This document shows, piece by piece, positions 1 through 6,278 of a DNA stretch of 9,134 bases. The stretch is from Synergistaceae bacterium. Its GTDB lineage: Bacteria; Synergistota; Synergistia; Synergistales; Aminobacteriaceae. The stretch spans positions 1 through 9,134 of the forward strand of contig JAFSQO010000218.1 in assembly GCA_017446645.1 (NCBI GenBank), in the 5' to 3' direction. The position numbers were made by a program, and so were the translations under genes. How positions within the stretch are numbered: position 1 is the first letter of the stretch; each line of letters opens with the position of its first letter. The notes beneath the pieces were generated by a model, which was not told the origin of the DNA, did no database searches, and saw nothing but the letters and a program-made list of their open reading frames with translations.

Positions 1-97
1 ATTCTATTATTTGCGTAAAACAAAATAAATCAGCACCCTCTGTTGTATGGGAACATAAATATTAACTAGTAAAAGTAGAAAGGATAAAATTTTTATT

Positions 98-1627
98 ATG
101 CAGTTTGTGTTGGCATTAGTCTTCTTCATGACCGGCTCAGGGTTTGGCTACGTGGCTCTGAGGGCGTGGGATAACTCACGGGTAAACGGCGTGAAGAATC
201 AAATCAGTAACATGCTCAAAGAAGCAGAAGAGTCTTCGGAGAGAGTGAAGCAGGAAAAAATTTCTGAGGCCCGCGAAGAAGTAAACAGGCTCAGGCAGGA
301 AGCCCAGAAAGATATTAAAGAGAGACGCAGCGAAATTCAAAGGACTGAACGAAAACTTGAGCAGAAAGAAGACAACCTCGACAAGAAACTCGACAGGGTT
401 TCACGCAAAGAAGACGAGCTGAAGTCAAGACATGAAGAACTCGAGAAGAGACGCTCTGCCCTTGAGGATAAAATTCAGCAGCAGGACGCAAAGCTCCAGG
501 AGATCGCCGAACTCACTAGAGAAGAAGCTCAGGAAATTTTGCTCAACAAGACGGAACAGGACGCAAGGCACTTACTCGGAATGAAACTCAAGGAACTCGA
601 GGAACGCGCTCAACGTGAGGCAGACAAGAAAGCACGTGACATCATAATCAGCGCAATGCAGCGTTGTGCAGTAGAGTCAGCCGGTGAGTCAAGCATCAGT
701 GTCGTCCCCCTTCCCTCAGAAGAAATGAAGGGCAGAATTATCGGACGTGAAGGGCGCAACATCAGGGCATTCGAGAGCCTCACAGGTGTTGACCTGATTA
801 TCGATGACACCCCCGAAGCTGTTACGCTTTCAAGTTTTGACCCGATTAGACGCGAAATAGCACGCCGTGCAATGGAAAGACTTGTTGTTGACGGACGAAT
901 TCACCCTGCAAGAATCGAGGAGCTTATCGAACGTGCAGCAAGAGACATCGACGAAGAAATGATTACAGAAGGCGAGAATGCTGCATTAGAAATGGGAATC
1001 AAGAACATTCACAACGAACTCGTCAGAACATTAGGCCAGCTCAAATTCAGGTTCAGTTATGGTCAGAATGTCCTGGCTCACAGCATGGAAGTCGCCCAGA
1101 TAGCCGGAGTTATCGCAGCTGAACTCGGCGTTGACGAGGAAATTGCACGACGCGGAGGTCTGCTTCATGACATAGGTAAGGCAATTGACCACCAGATAGA
1201 AGGCCCTCATGCCTCAATAGGTGCAGACTTGGCCAGAAGGTTCGGCGAACGTCCCGAAATAGTGAATTGTATCGCAGCTCATCATGACAATCTCGAAGTC
1301 AGCTCAATCTATGAGGTAATAGTATCGTTGGCAGATGCTATCAGCGCAGCAAGACCAGGTGCAAGACGTGAAAGTGTTGACGCATATATTAAACGGCTCC
1401 AGCAACTTGAAGAGATCGCCCAGACATTCGAGGGCGTAACGAGGGCTTATGCTATTCAGGCCGGGCGGGAAGTCCGGGTTATCCTCAATGCAGGCAAGAC
1501 TGACGAAGGGGCAGTTCACAAGCTGGCCTATGACATTGCAAGAAAGATAGAGTCAGAAATGAAATATCCCGGACAAATCAAGGTCAATGTTGCCAGAGAG
1601 ACCAGAGCTACGGAGTTCGCAAAGTAA
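98..1627 (+). CDS. rny: Ribonuclease Y (membrane-anchored endoribonuclease)
   Basis: RNase Y starts bulk mRNA decay by single-strand endonucleolytic cleavage and is tethered to the inner face of the cytoplasmic membrane. The 509-residue product has the full family order and normal length. It has an N-terminal transmembrane helix (about residues 2-22), then a very charged Lys/Glu/Arg coiled coil (about 35-185). Next comes a KH domain with the GxxG-type loop IGREGRN (215-221), and then an HD domain with LLHDIGK (H357-D358). Further likely metal ligands are H328 in LAHSME and H395/H396-D397 in AAHHDN. The C-terminal portion (about 450-509) is the usual conserved tail. The ATG at 98 is preceded by a purine-rich GAAAGGA ending at 84, a longish spacing, and it places the anchor helix at the very N-terminus as expected. 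It is followed 3 nt later by a ymdB-type gene, a common pairing. Family identification is very secure; the activity itself is inferred from it. Confidence 0.97.
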   Translation: MQFVLALVFFMTGSGFGYVALRAWDNSRVNGVKNQISNMLKEAEESSERVKQEKISEAREEVNRLRQEAQKDIKERRSEIQRTERKLEQKEDNLDKKLDRVSRKEDELKSRHEELEKRRSALEDKIQQQDAKLQEIAELTREEAQEILLNKTEQDARHLLGMKLKELEERAQREADKKARDIIISAMQRCAVESAGESSISVVPLPSEEMKGRIIGREGRNIRAFESLTGVDLIIDDTPEAVTLSSFDPIRREIARRAMERLVVDGRIHPARIEELIERAARDIDEEMITEGENAALEMGIKNIHNELVRTLGQLKFRFSYGQNVLAHSMEVAQIAGVIAAELGVDEEIARRGGLLHDIGKAIDHQIEGPHASIGADLARRFGERPEIVNCIAAHHDNLEVSSIYEVIVSLADAISAARPGARRESVDAYIKRLQQLEEIAQTFEGVTRAYAIQAGREVRVILNAGKTDEGAVHKLAYDIARKIESEMKYPGQIKVNVARETRATEFAK

Positions 1628-1630
1628 ATC

Positions 1631-2437
1631 ATGAAGATTCTATTTTCAGGCGATGTTGCATGGAACACAGGACGCGAAGCCTTTGAAATCTCCCTGCCGT
1701 TCTTGAGGCATCAATACGGGGCTTTTGATTTTGTCCTGATGAACTGTGAGAACGCTGCTCACGGTAAAGGCATGACCGACAACATTTTCAATAAATTTAT
1801 AGCAATGGGTGTTGACGCAATGACATCCGGCAATCATATCTGGGACAAGCCTGCATTTTTCCCCACAATGGACGCAGAGAATCGTGTCTTCAGGCCGGCA
1901 AACTATCCTGACTCATGTCCCGGCATTGGCTACGGTGTAATCGAGCGTAAAGGCAAGAAGTTAGGCGTAATTAACTTACAGGGCCAAGTCTTTATGCCTC
2001 CTATTGACTCGCCGTTCTATTGTGCAGATAAGATAATCAGCGAACTCAAGGCAAAACACGGTGAGAACTTGCCCATCTTCGTGGACTTTCACGCAGAAGC
2101 AACGAGTGAGAAGCAGGCCCTTGCATATTATCTTGACGGAAGGGTCAGCGCAGTAATCGGGACTCATACCCACGTTCAGACAGCTGACGAGAGAGTTTTA
2201 CCTAATGGGACGGCCTTCATGTGTGATGCAGGAATGACGGGAGGTCACGGAGGGTTGCTGGGGTGCAGTCTTGACTCAGTGATGCCTAAATTCCTTCAGG
2301 GATTGCCATGCAGATTCGAGCCTTGCATTGATGAACCTGCATTTAACGGGGTAATAATTTACATAGATGACTCAACAGGTCTTGCGGAAAACATCAAGCG
2401 GATAAATATTCCCCTTGAGATTGATTTAGATACATAG
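1631..2437 (+). CDS. ymdB: YmdB-family metallophosphoesterase (TIGR00282 type)
   Basis: This is a cytoplasmic dinuclear-metal phosphoesterase. The Bacillus relative hydrolyses 2',3'-cyclic nucleotides and affects the motility/biofilm choice. The 268-residue length matches the family (about 260-270). Metal-site motifs lie in order: SGD (D8), NCEN (38-41), SGNHIWD (66-72, with N68 and H69), DFHAEATSEK (from 152, H154) and GTHTHVQTAD (177-186, H179 and H181). There is no signal peptide or membrane segment. The ATG at 1631 lies 3 nt after the rny stop. A GGAG at 1612-1615 inside the end of rny is the only Shine-Dalgarno-like match and is far away, so coupling to rny translation is likely. Pairing an RNA endonuclease with a cyclic-phosphodiesterase fits a role in clearing RNA-derived 2',3'-cyclic phosphates or in signalling; that link is inference. 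A terminator follows at 2468-2510, so this appears to be the last gene of its unit. Confidence 0.93.
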   Translation: MKILFSGDVAWNTGREAFEISLPFLRHQYGAFDFVLMNCENAAHGKGMTDNIFNKFIAMGVDAMTSGNHIWDKPAFFPTMDAENRVFRPANYPDSCPGIGYGVIERKGKKLGVINLQGQVFMPPIDSPFYCADKIISELKAKHGENLPIFVDFHAEATSEKQALAYYLDGRVSAVIGTHTHVQTADERVLPNGTAFMCDAGMTGGHGGLLGCSLDSVMPKFLQGLPCRFEPCIDEPAFNGVIIYIDDSTGLAENIKRINIPLEIDLDT

Positions 2438-2467
2438 CGCAAATTTTTAGAGTGGTGCTGTTATTTT

Positions 2468-2510
2468 TTCTCTCTCTTATAAAATAATCACAGGGGAGAG
2501 AATTTTTTTT
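2468..2510 (+). terminator. Rho-independent terminator after ymdB
   Basis: A left arm at 2468-2477 (TTCTCTCTCT) pairs with a right arm at 2493-2502 (GGGGAGAGAA). This gives ten pairs, eight Watson-Crick and two G-T wobbles, around a 15-nt AT-rich loop. Eight consecutive T (2503-2510) follow directly on the + strand. The stem is only moderately GC-rich. It lies 30 nt after the ymdB stop, as expected for the end of a unit. The minus strand has no T-run in the matching place, so it should act in one direction only. Confidence 0.75.
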
Positions 2511-2518
2511 AGTGATAA

Positions 2519-2524
2519 TATAAT
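2519..2524 (+). promoter_or_regulatory. Putative -10 box for the cyclophilin operon
   Basis: A perfect TATAAT sits 9 nt after the terminator T-run and 46 nt before the ATG of the cyclophilin gene. This would put transcription start near 2531, leaving a leader of about 40 nt that contains the ribosome site. No good -35 hexamer lies 16-18 nt upstream, where the terminator stem is, and no TGn extension is present. The surroundings are AT-rich, so a chance match is possible. Its placement between a terminator and a strong ribosome site is the main support. Confidence 0.45.
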
Positions 2525-2552
2525 GTGTAGCAATATTATTAAATCTTAAATC

Positions 2553-2558
2553 AGGAGG
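2553..2558 (+). promoter_or_regulatory. Strong ribosome binding site of the cyclophilin gene
   Basis: AGGAGG is a perfect Shine-Dalgarno core, 11 nt before the ATG at 2570. It is the best ribosome site in the window and fixes the start that gives a complete signal peptide. It suggests that the cyclophilin is translated more strongly than its downstream neighbours. Confidence 0.8.
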
Positions 2559-2569
2559 AAATTTTTACA

Positions 2570-3160
2570 ATGCGAAAATCATTACTCAAAGTTCTCGCTA
2601 TCGGAGCTGCTGCAGTTATCCCGTTTATGGCTGCCCCAGCACTTGCTGACGAGACTGCTGCAAAGAGACCCGTTGCTAATTTCGTCACTAACATGGGCGA
2701 CTTCAAAATCGAGCTGTATAGTGACTTGGCCCCGAACACCGTGAATAATTTTATCGAGCTGTCCAACAAAAAATTCTATGACGGAGTAATCTTTCACCGT
2801 GTAATAGACGGCTTCATGATTCAAGGCGGCGACCCAACAGGTACAGGCATGGGAGGCCCAGGTTATGCAATCCCTGACGAGTTCGGCAAGGGACTCAAAC
2901 ATAACGCCCCCGGAATTCTCTCAATGGCAAACGCAGGACCTAATACTGGCGGCTCGCAATTCTTCATTACACTTGTTCCTACTCCTTGGCTTGACGGTCA
3001 CCACGCAATATTCGGGCATGTAATCGAAGGCATGGAAGTCGTTGAGAAAATCGGCAAGACCAGAACTAACAAGCAGGACAGACCGGTTAAAGACGTTATA
3101 ATCACGACAATTAAGATTATTGAGCCTGAAACTGAACCGGAACAAGATACGGAGAAATAA
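2570..3160 (+). CDS. Secreted cyclophilin-type peptidyl-prolyl cis-trans isomerase
   Basis: This 196-residue enzyme should catalyse cis-trans isomerisation of Xaa-Pro bonds and so assist folding outside the cytoplasm. A clear Sec signal peptide is present: basic MRKSLLK, a hydrophobic stretch to about residue 22, and an ALA-D cleavage site after A26. There is no lipobox cysteine, so a soluble periplasmic or extracellular protein is expected. The cyclophilin domain spans about 34-186 and keeps the active-site set: R77 in FHRVIDGF, F82 and Q85 in GFMIQGGD, Q130 and F132 in GGSQFFIT, W140 in TPWLDG, and H145 before AIFGHV. The tail (186-196) is acidic, rich in Pro and Glu. The short bacterial loop pattern resembles PpiA/PpiB proteins; I give no symbol because the two are not separable by eye. 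It has its own likely promoter and the strongest ribosome site here. It lies 4 nt before the dehydrogenase gene, which it probably leads in an operon. Confidence 0.95.
   Translation: MRKSLLKVLAIGAAAVIPFMAAPALADETAAKRPVANFVTNMGDFKIELYSDLAPNTVNNFIELSNKKFYDGVIFHRVIDGFMIQGGDPTGTGMGGPGYAIPDEFGKGLKHNAPGILSMANAGPNTGGSQFFITLVPTPWLDGHHAIFGHVIEGMEVVEKIGKTRTNKQDRPVKDVIITTIKIIEPETEPEQDTEK
3151..3154 (+). promoter_or_regulatory. Ribosome site that sets the dehydrogenase start
   Basis: GGAG within the last codons of the cyclophilin gene lies 10 nt before the ATG at 3165. The same frame is open upstream to a TTG at 3120. That longer version would add 15 basic, Asn-rich residues with no family counterpart, would overlap the cyclophilin gene by 41 nt, and has no comparable ribosome site. 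The ATG is therefore preferred. Confidence 0.7.
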
Positions 3161-3164
3161 TTTC

Positions 3165-4130
3165 ATGAACAAAAAAGTTTACGTTACCCGCAGACTACCT
3201 GAAAAAGTCATGCAGCTCATGGATAAAAAATTTGAGTATGACGTAAGCCCCGAAGAAAGACTCGCAACCCGTGAAGAATTAATTAACGGCGTAAAGAACT
3301 ACGGCGCAATCGTTACAATGCTGAATGATAATATTGACTCCGAGATAATCAGCATGGCAGGCCCGGACCTGAAATTAATAGCAAATTACGGTGTGGGCTT
3401 TAACAACATTGATGTCAAGGCTGCGAATTCACGAGGCATTTACGTATCGAATACTCCGGGAGTCTTGACTGATGCAACGGCTGATATTGCCTTCACGTTA
3501 TTGTTTTCTGCTGCAAGACGGGTCATAGAGGGCGACAACATAGTGCGTACTTCGACATTTGCATGGGCACCGAAGTACATGCTGGGCTATGACATTACGG
3601 GCAAGACCGTAGGCATTATAGGACCCGGCAGAATAGGCTCAAATTTCGGGAAAAAGGCTGCTTTAGGCTTCAACATGAAAGTCCTGTATTATGGCCGTCA
3701 TAACTCGTCTGAATTAGACTCAATCGGAGCAGAAAGAGTAGCAGAGCTTCAGGATTTACTGAAACGTTCGGACTTTGTTACGATCCATGTGCCATTAACA
3801 CCTGAGACAAGGCACTTAATCGGAGCTGGTGAACTGGCAATGATGAAGGCAACTGCAATACTCATAAATACATCAAGAGGCCCTGTAGTTGACGAGAAGG
3901 CTTTGGCTGAGGCCCTGAGCAAGAAAGTTATAGCTGCTGCCGGTCTCGATGTCTATGAGAATGAACCTGACGTTGAACCTGCCCTCAAGACGCTAAAGAA
4001 TGTCGTGTTAATGCCTCACTTAGGGACATCAACGTTTGAGACCCGCGAAAACATGGGCTTCCTTGTCGTGAAGAATATCGAGGATGTCTTCGCAGGCAAT
4101 GAGCCTCAAAATATGGTGAGAGTTAAATAA
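3165..4130 (+). CDS. D-2-hydroxyacid dehydrogenase (glyoxylate/hydroxypyruvate reductase type)
   Basis: This is a cytoplasmic NAD(P)-dependent oxidoreductase of the D-isomer-specific 2-hydroxyacid dehydrogenase family. It reduces a 2-keto acid such as glyoxylate or hydroxypyruvate to the D-2-hydroxy acid. The 321-residue length is typical. The substrate-domain motif NYGVGFNNID is at 74-83 and the Rossmann GPGRIG at 153-158. The catalytic triad is complete: R238 in NTSRGPVVDE, E267 in DVYENEP, and H285 in MPHLGTST. The start at 3165 is chosen for its ribosome site and for beginning directly at the first strand (KKVYVTRRLP). The closest look is to GyaR-like reductases, but exact substrate and cofactor cannot be read from sequence, since related enzymes act on lactate, phosphoglycerate or formate. 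It follows the cyclophilin gene by 4 nt and overlaps nnrD by one base (TAATG), so it is cotranscribed and probably coupled to nnrD. Confidence 0.92.
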   Translation: MNKKVYVTRRLPEKVMQLMDKKFEYDVSPEERLATREELINGVKNYGAIVTMLNDNIDSEIISMAGPDLKLIANYGVGFNNIDVKAANSRGIYVSNTPGVLTDATADIAFTLLFSAARRVIEGDNIVRTSTFAWAPKYMLGYDITGKTVGIIGPGRIGSNFGKKAALGFNMKVLYYGRHNSSELDSIGAERVAELQDLLKRSDFVTIHVPLTPETRHLIGAGELAMMKATAILINTSRGPVVDEKALAEALSKKVIAAAGLDVYENEPDVEPALKTLKNVVLMPHLGTSTFETRENMGFLVVKNIEDVFAGNEPQNMVRVK

Positions 4131-4963
4131 TGAATGAGAAATTGAAAAACTTGCTTCCTCCTAGACCTGACGATATGCACAAGGGCTTTCGTGGAAGATT
4201 ATTAATTGCTGGAGGCTCGGAACGTTATCCAGGTGCCCCTGCCTTGAGTGCATTAGGGGCTTTGCGGACAGGCGCAGGGGTTGTTACCATGCTTTCGATT
4301 CAAAAAGTCTGCGAGGCATGTGCTGCAAGGCTTCCTGAAGTGATTTACTGTTTTGAAGATGACAAATTCAGATGGCAGGAATTAGCTTTCTCTCAACATG
4401 GAATTGACGCTCTAGTAATAGGTCCTGGACTTGACAAAAGCATAGCTACAGAAATTTTTACGTCAAGAATGTGGCGAGACTGGCCCGAAAAGATACTGGT
4501 TGACGGAGATGGTCTTAATGCACTTGCTGTCGTAAAAGATGAGCTGAAGCTGAGACATGATTCAGTTTTGACCCCTCATGAAGGAGAAGCAGCCAGATTG
4601 TTGGGGATAACGGCATCAGAAGTCCACGCAAACAGGGTTCAGGCGGTGAAGGACCTCGCAAAGAAATGGGGCTGTGTAGTCCTCAAGGGTCACGGGACAC
4701 TTATTGCTTCAGGCGACAGGGTTGTCCAGATTAGCCGCGGAGGCCCGGAGCTTTCCGTACCTGGTTCGGGCGATGTGTTATCAGGCTGTATCGGGGCATT
4801 TCTCGCTAACGGTCTTGAGCCGTTAAATGCTGCAATACTCGGCGCAAGTGTTCACGGTATGGCGGGCGAGATTCTGGCACGTGAAGGCATTGACGGGGTG
4901 TTAGCCTCTGAGATAGCGAATGCAATAAGACCCGTAATTAATGACCTGAGGCGGAATTCATGA
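4130..4963 (+). CDS. nnrD: ADP/ATP-dependent NAD(P)H-hydrate dehydratase, stand-alone
   Basis: NnrD repairs damaged cofactor by dehydrating (S)-NAD(P)HX back to NAD(P)H using ADP or ATP. The 277-residue product is a ribokinase-like fold of the YjeF C-terminal (carbohydrate kinase) family. The N-terminal HKGFRGRLLIAGGS (17-30) and the following Pro/Ala/Gly-rich helix to TGAG (47-50) are typical. They are followed by VIGPGL (96-101), VDGDGLNAL (124-132), LTPHEGEAARLLG (147-159), VLKGHGT (184-190) and the phosphate/catalytic loop PGSGDVLSG (211-219), with D215 as the expected key residue. Family members usually read GTGDVL; here it is GSGDVL. There is no NnrE epimerase domain on this chain, unlike the fused form found in many bacteria, and no nnrE in the window. 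A GGTGAG at 4115-4120 can serve the ATG at 4130. The gene overlaps its upstream neighbour by one base and its downstream neighbour by ATGA (4960-4963). Family call secure; the exact reaction is inferred. Confidence 0.92.
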   Translation: MNEKLKNLLPPRPDDMHKGFRGRLLIAGGSERYPGAPALSALGALRTGAGVVTMLSIQKVCEACAARLPEVIYCFEDDKFRWQELAFSQHGIDALVIGPGLDKSIATEIFTSRMWRDWPEKILVDGDGLNALAVVKDELKLRHDSVLTPHEGEAARLLGITASEVHANRVQAVKDLAKKWGCVVLKGHGTLIASGDRVVQISRGGPELSVPGSGDVLSGCIGAFLANGLEPLNAAILGASVHGMAGEILAREGIDGVLASEIANAIRPVINDLRRNS

Positions 4964-5229
4964 ACAGCAATAGAAAACGAATCGACTGGGACGAGGAAAT
5001 CCGCAAAACTGAACGAATTAAACGCAGGGGAATGTTAATTAGCGCATTAAGTCTGGCATTAGCCTGCGCATTAATCTTCGGGGCCGGGAAAGTTACAGGA
5101 ACTGACATAGAAATCCCCAGAGCCGTAATCGTTGCTGTATGCTTCTTCGTATCTTGCGTAATATTCAGGTCCGTAATCAGACACAGGGCAGAGAGGCGCA
5201 ACAAGAGTAAAGAACATCATGACGACTGA
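4960..5229 (+). CDS. Small two-helix membrane protein of unknown function
   Basis: I do not recognise this 89-residue protein. It begins with a charged Arg/Lys/Glu segment (1-23). A hydrophobic helix follows (about 24-43, with small residues and C36), then a short loop (GKVTGTDIEIPR, 43-54), and a second helix (about 55-70, with C61 and C66). The tail is basic then acidic and ends HHDD (71-89). With positive residues at both ends, both termini should face the cytoplasm and the loop should face outside. It is very likely real: a GAGGCGGA ribosome site (4948-4955) precedes the ATG, the start overlaps the nnrD stop as ATGA, and its end overlaps tsaE by 11 nt, so the reading frame is locked between two conserved genes. 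Composition is like its neighbours, with no sign of transfer. It has no cysteine pair, zinc motif or enzyme motif. A role as a membrane accessory or scaffold is possible, but nothing supports a specific one. Confidence 0.75.
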   Translation: MNSNRKRIDWDEEIRKTERIKRRGMLISALSLALACALIFGAGKVTGTDIEIPRAVIVAVCFFVSCVIFRSVIRHRAERRNKSKEHHDD

Positions 5230-5650
5230 AAAATTCATCACTCACTCAGAACTCGAAACCCGTGAACTCGGCAGGAATTTCGCCAAGAACTTAACGCCGG
5301 GACAGGTTGTCTTGCTTTATGGTGATTTAGGCTCCGGCAAAACGGTTTTCGTCAGGGGAGTTTGTGAGGCATTCAACATCTCTTGCGTCAGAAGTCCCTC
5401 GTTCACCCTGATAAACGAGTACGAATCAGGTTCAGGGCTGTTCATCATTCACGCTGACTTGTATAGACTTGAGCCATACGGAGTCCATGCACTGGGCCTT
5501 GAAGAGTACGCTGACTCTAATGATTCTATAATGTTCGTTGAGTGGCCGGAACGCTGGGAGGATATGCCGAAATATGCGGACTTGACGAGGATTTACTTTA
5601 ATGCAGTTGATGAGATGACTCGTGAGATAAGACTGGAGGCAAATTCATGA
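5219..5650 (+). CDS. tsaE: tRNA t6A synthesis ATPase TsaE
   Basis: TsaE is the P-loop ATPase that, with TsaB and TsaD, drives transfer of threonylcarbamoyl to A37 of ANN-decoding tRNAs. The 143-residue product has the Walker A motif GDLGSGKT (35-42), the conserved SPSFTLINEY (59-68), HADLYRL (78-84) and VEWPERW (107-113). Its length is normal for the family (about 150). The ATG at 5219 overlaps the end of the 89-residue membrane-protein gene by 11 nt. Only a weak AAGAG (5203-5207) precedes it, so reinitiation after the upstream gene is likely. It overlaps tsaB as ATGA (5647-5650), a very common pairing that fits complex assembly. TsaC/YwlC, which makes the threonylcarbamoyl-AMP donor, and TsaD are not in the window. 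Confidence 0.95.
   Translation: MTTEKFITHSELETRELGRNFAKNLTPGQVVLLYGDLGSGKTVFVRGVCEAFNISCVRSPSFTLINEYESGSGLFIIHADLYRLEPYGVHALGLEEYADSNDSIMFVEWPERWEDMPKYADLTRIYFNAVDEMTREIRLEANS
5635..5639 (+). promoter_or_regulatory. Ribosome binding site of tsaB
   Basis: GGAGG inside the last codons of tsaE lies 7 nt before the tsaB ATG at 5647. It supports that start and independent as well as coupled initiation on tsaB. Confidence 0.65.
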
Positions 5651-6249
5651 GTAATATTCTCGCTATAGATTGCTGCCTGAAATTCACGGGTGTTGCCTTA
5701 ATGATTGATGACAATGTCGTTGACTCTGACTCTCAGGACTTGGGGAGATTACAGTCAAGAGAACTTCCCTTAATGACAGAGAGAATTATGAGGCGCAACA
5801 ATCTTGATTTCCATGACATTGACTATATTGCTCTCACCAACGGCCCCGGCTACTTCACCGGGATTAGGGTCGGTGCTGCATATGCGTCCGGGCTTGCCTA
5901 TGCCTGCGGAGTGAAAATTATCCCTGTATCGTCTCTCGAAATGCTTGCGTATGGCCTAAATCACAAAAAAGTCCTGGTTCTCGTCTATGCAGGTCACGGG
6001 TTCGTCTATGCCTCATGCAAGAACTTTCTCGATGAAGGAGAATACTCTCACGGGCAAATACTCTCATGGCTCAATGAAAATCCTGACGCTGAAGTAATCT
6101 CTGATGACCCTGACAAAATCAATCTTGGTGCTAAAATGCTGAAGGTAAAACCTGATATAAAGGCTCTGTGTAAGATTGCCGGTGAAAGAGTAAACGTTGC
6201 TGTCAGTCCGTTAGAGATAAAAATTTCGTACTATCGGGCTGTAATATAA
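5647..6249 (+). CDS. tsaB: tRNA t6A synthesis scaffold protein TsaB, divergent and short
   Basis: TsaB is an inactive-looking ASKHA-fold partner that dimerises with TsaD and recruits TsaE for tRNA t6A formation. The 200-residue product keeps the signature NGPGYFTGIRVG (65-76, canonical GPGSFTGLRIG) and VSSLEMLAY (94-102). The N-terminal strand ILAIDCC (4-10) stands where most TsaB proteins have IDTS or IDTA. It is somewhat shorter than the usual 220-235 residues, and the DAR..EVY segment after the signature is replaced by YAGHGFVYAS (114-123). The C-terminus ends in SYYRAVI, like the family's usual ending near YLR. The call rests on the signature and on overlapping tsaE by 4 nt. The divergence mainly affects the middle of the protein and does not break the frame. 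The next gene, cvpA, begins 29 nt downstream. Confidence 0.9.
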   Translation: MSNILAIDCCLKFTGVALMIDDNVVDSDSQDLGRLQSRELPLMTERIMRRNNLDFHDIDYIALTNGPGYFTGIRVGAAYASGLAYACGVKIIPVSSLEMLAYGLNHKKVLVLVYAGHGFVYASCKNFLDEGEYSHGQILSWLNENPDAEVISDDPDKINLGAKMLKVKPDIKALCKIAGERVNVAVSPLEIKISYYRAVI

Positions 6250-6250
6250 T
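6245..6250 (+). promoter_or_regulatory. Possible internal -10 box before cvpA
   Basis: A perfect TATAAT spans the stop codon of tsaB, 28 nt before the cvpA start codon. No convincing -35 hexamer lies at the right distance; the best is TTTCGT at 6224-6229 with only 15 nt between. This is the only gap longer than 4 nt in the second unit, so an internal promoter for cvpA-mutS2 is plausible. AT-rich chance is equally plausible. Confidence 0.25.
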
Positions 6251-6265
6251 ATAAATACATGAAAG

Positions 6266-6270
6266 AAGGA
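6266..6270 (+). promoter_or_regulatory. Ribosome site that sets a TTG start for cvpA
   Basis: AAGGA within GAAAGAAGGAAAA lies 8 nt before the TTG at 6279. No ATG or GTG in the cvpA frame lies near it, and the N-terminal helix would be cut short if a later start were used, so TTG is the likely initiation codon. The nearby ATG at 6259 is in another frame and stops after 11 codons. Confidence 0.7.
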
Positions 6271-6278
6271 AAAACAAA

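Noticed and set aside
1..97. Possible end of an upstream gene (an open frame from base 3 to a TAA at 63-65) and possible rny promoter elements (TTGTAT at 43-48, TAGTAA at 67-72).
   Set aside because: The 20 codons show no recognisable protein end, and the promoter hexamers are poor matches in AT-rich sequence.
3120..3164. N-terminal extension of the dehydrogenase from a TTG at 3120.
   Set aside because: It adds a basic tail unlike the family, overlaps the cyclophilin gene, and lacks a ribosome site as good as the GGAG before ATG 3165.
2582..3172. Overlapping minus-strand frames opposite the cyclophilin gene (2582-2902 and 2921-3172).
   Set aside because: The + strand gene is a complete cyclophilin with all active-site residues; the antisense frames look like by-products of its codon use.
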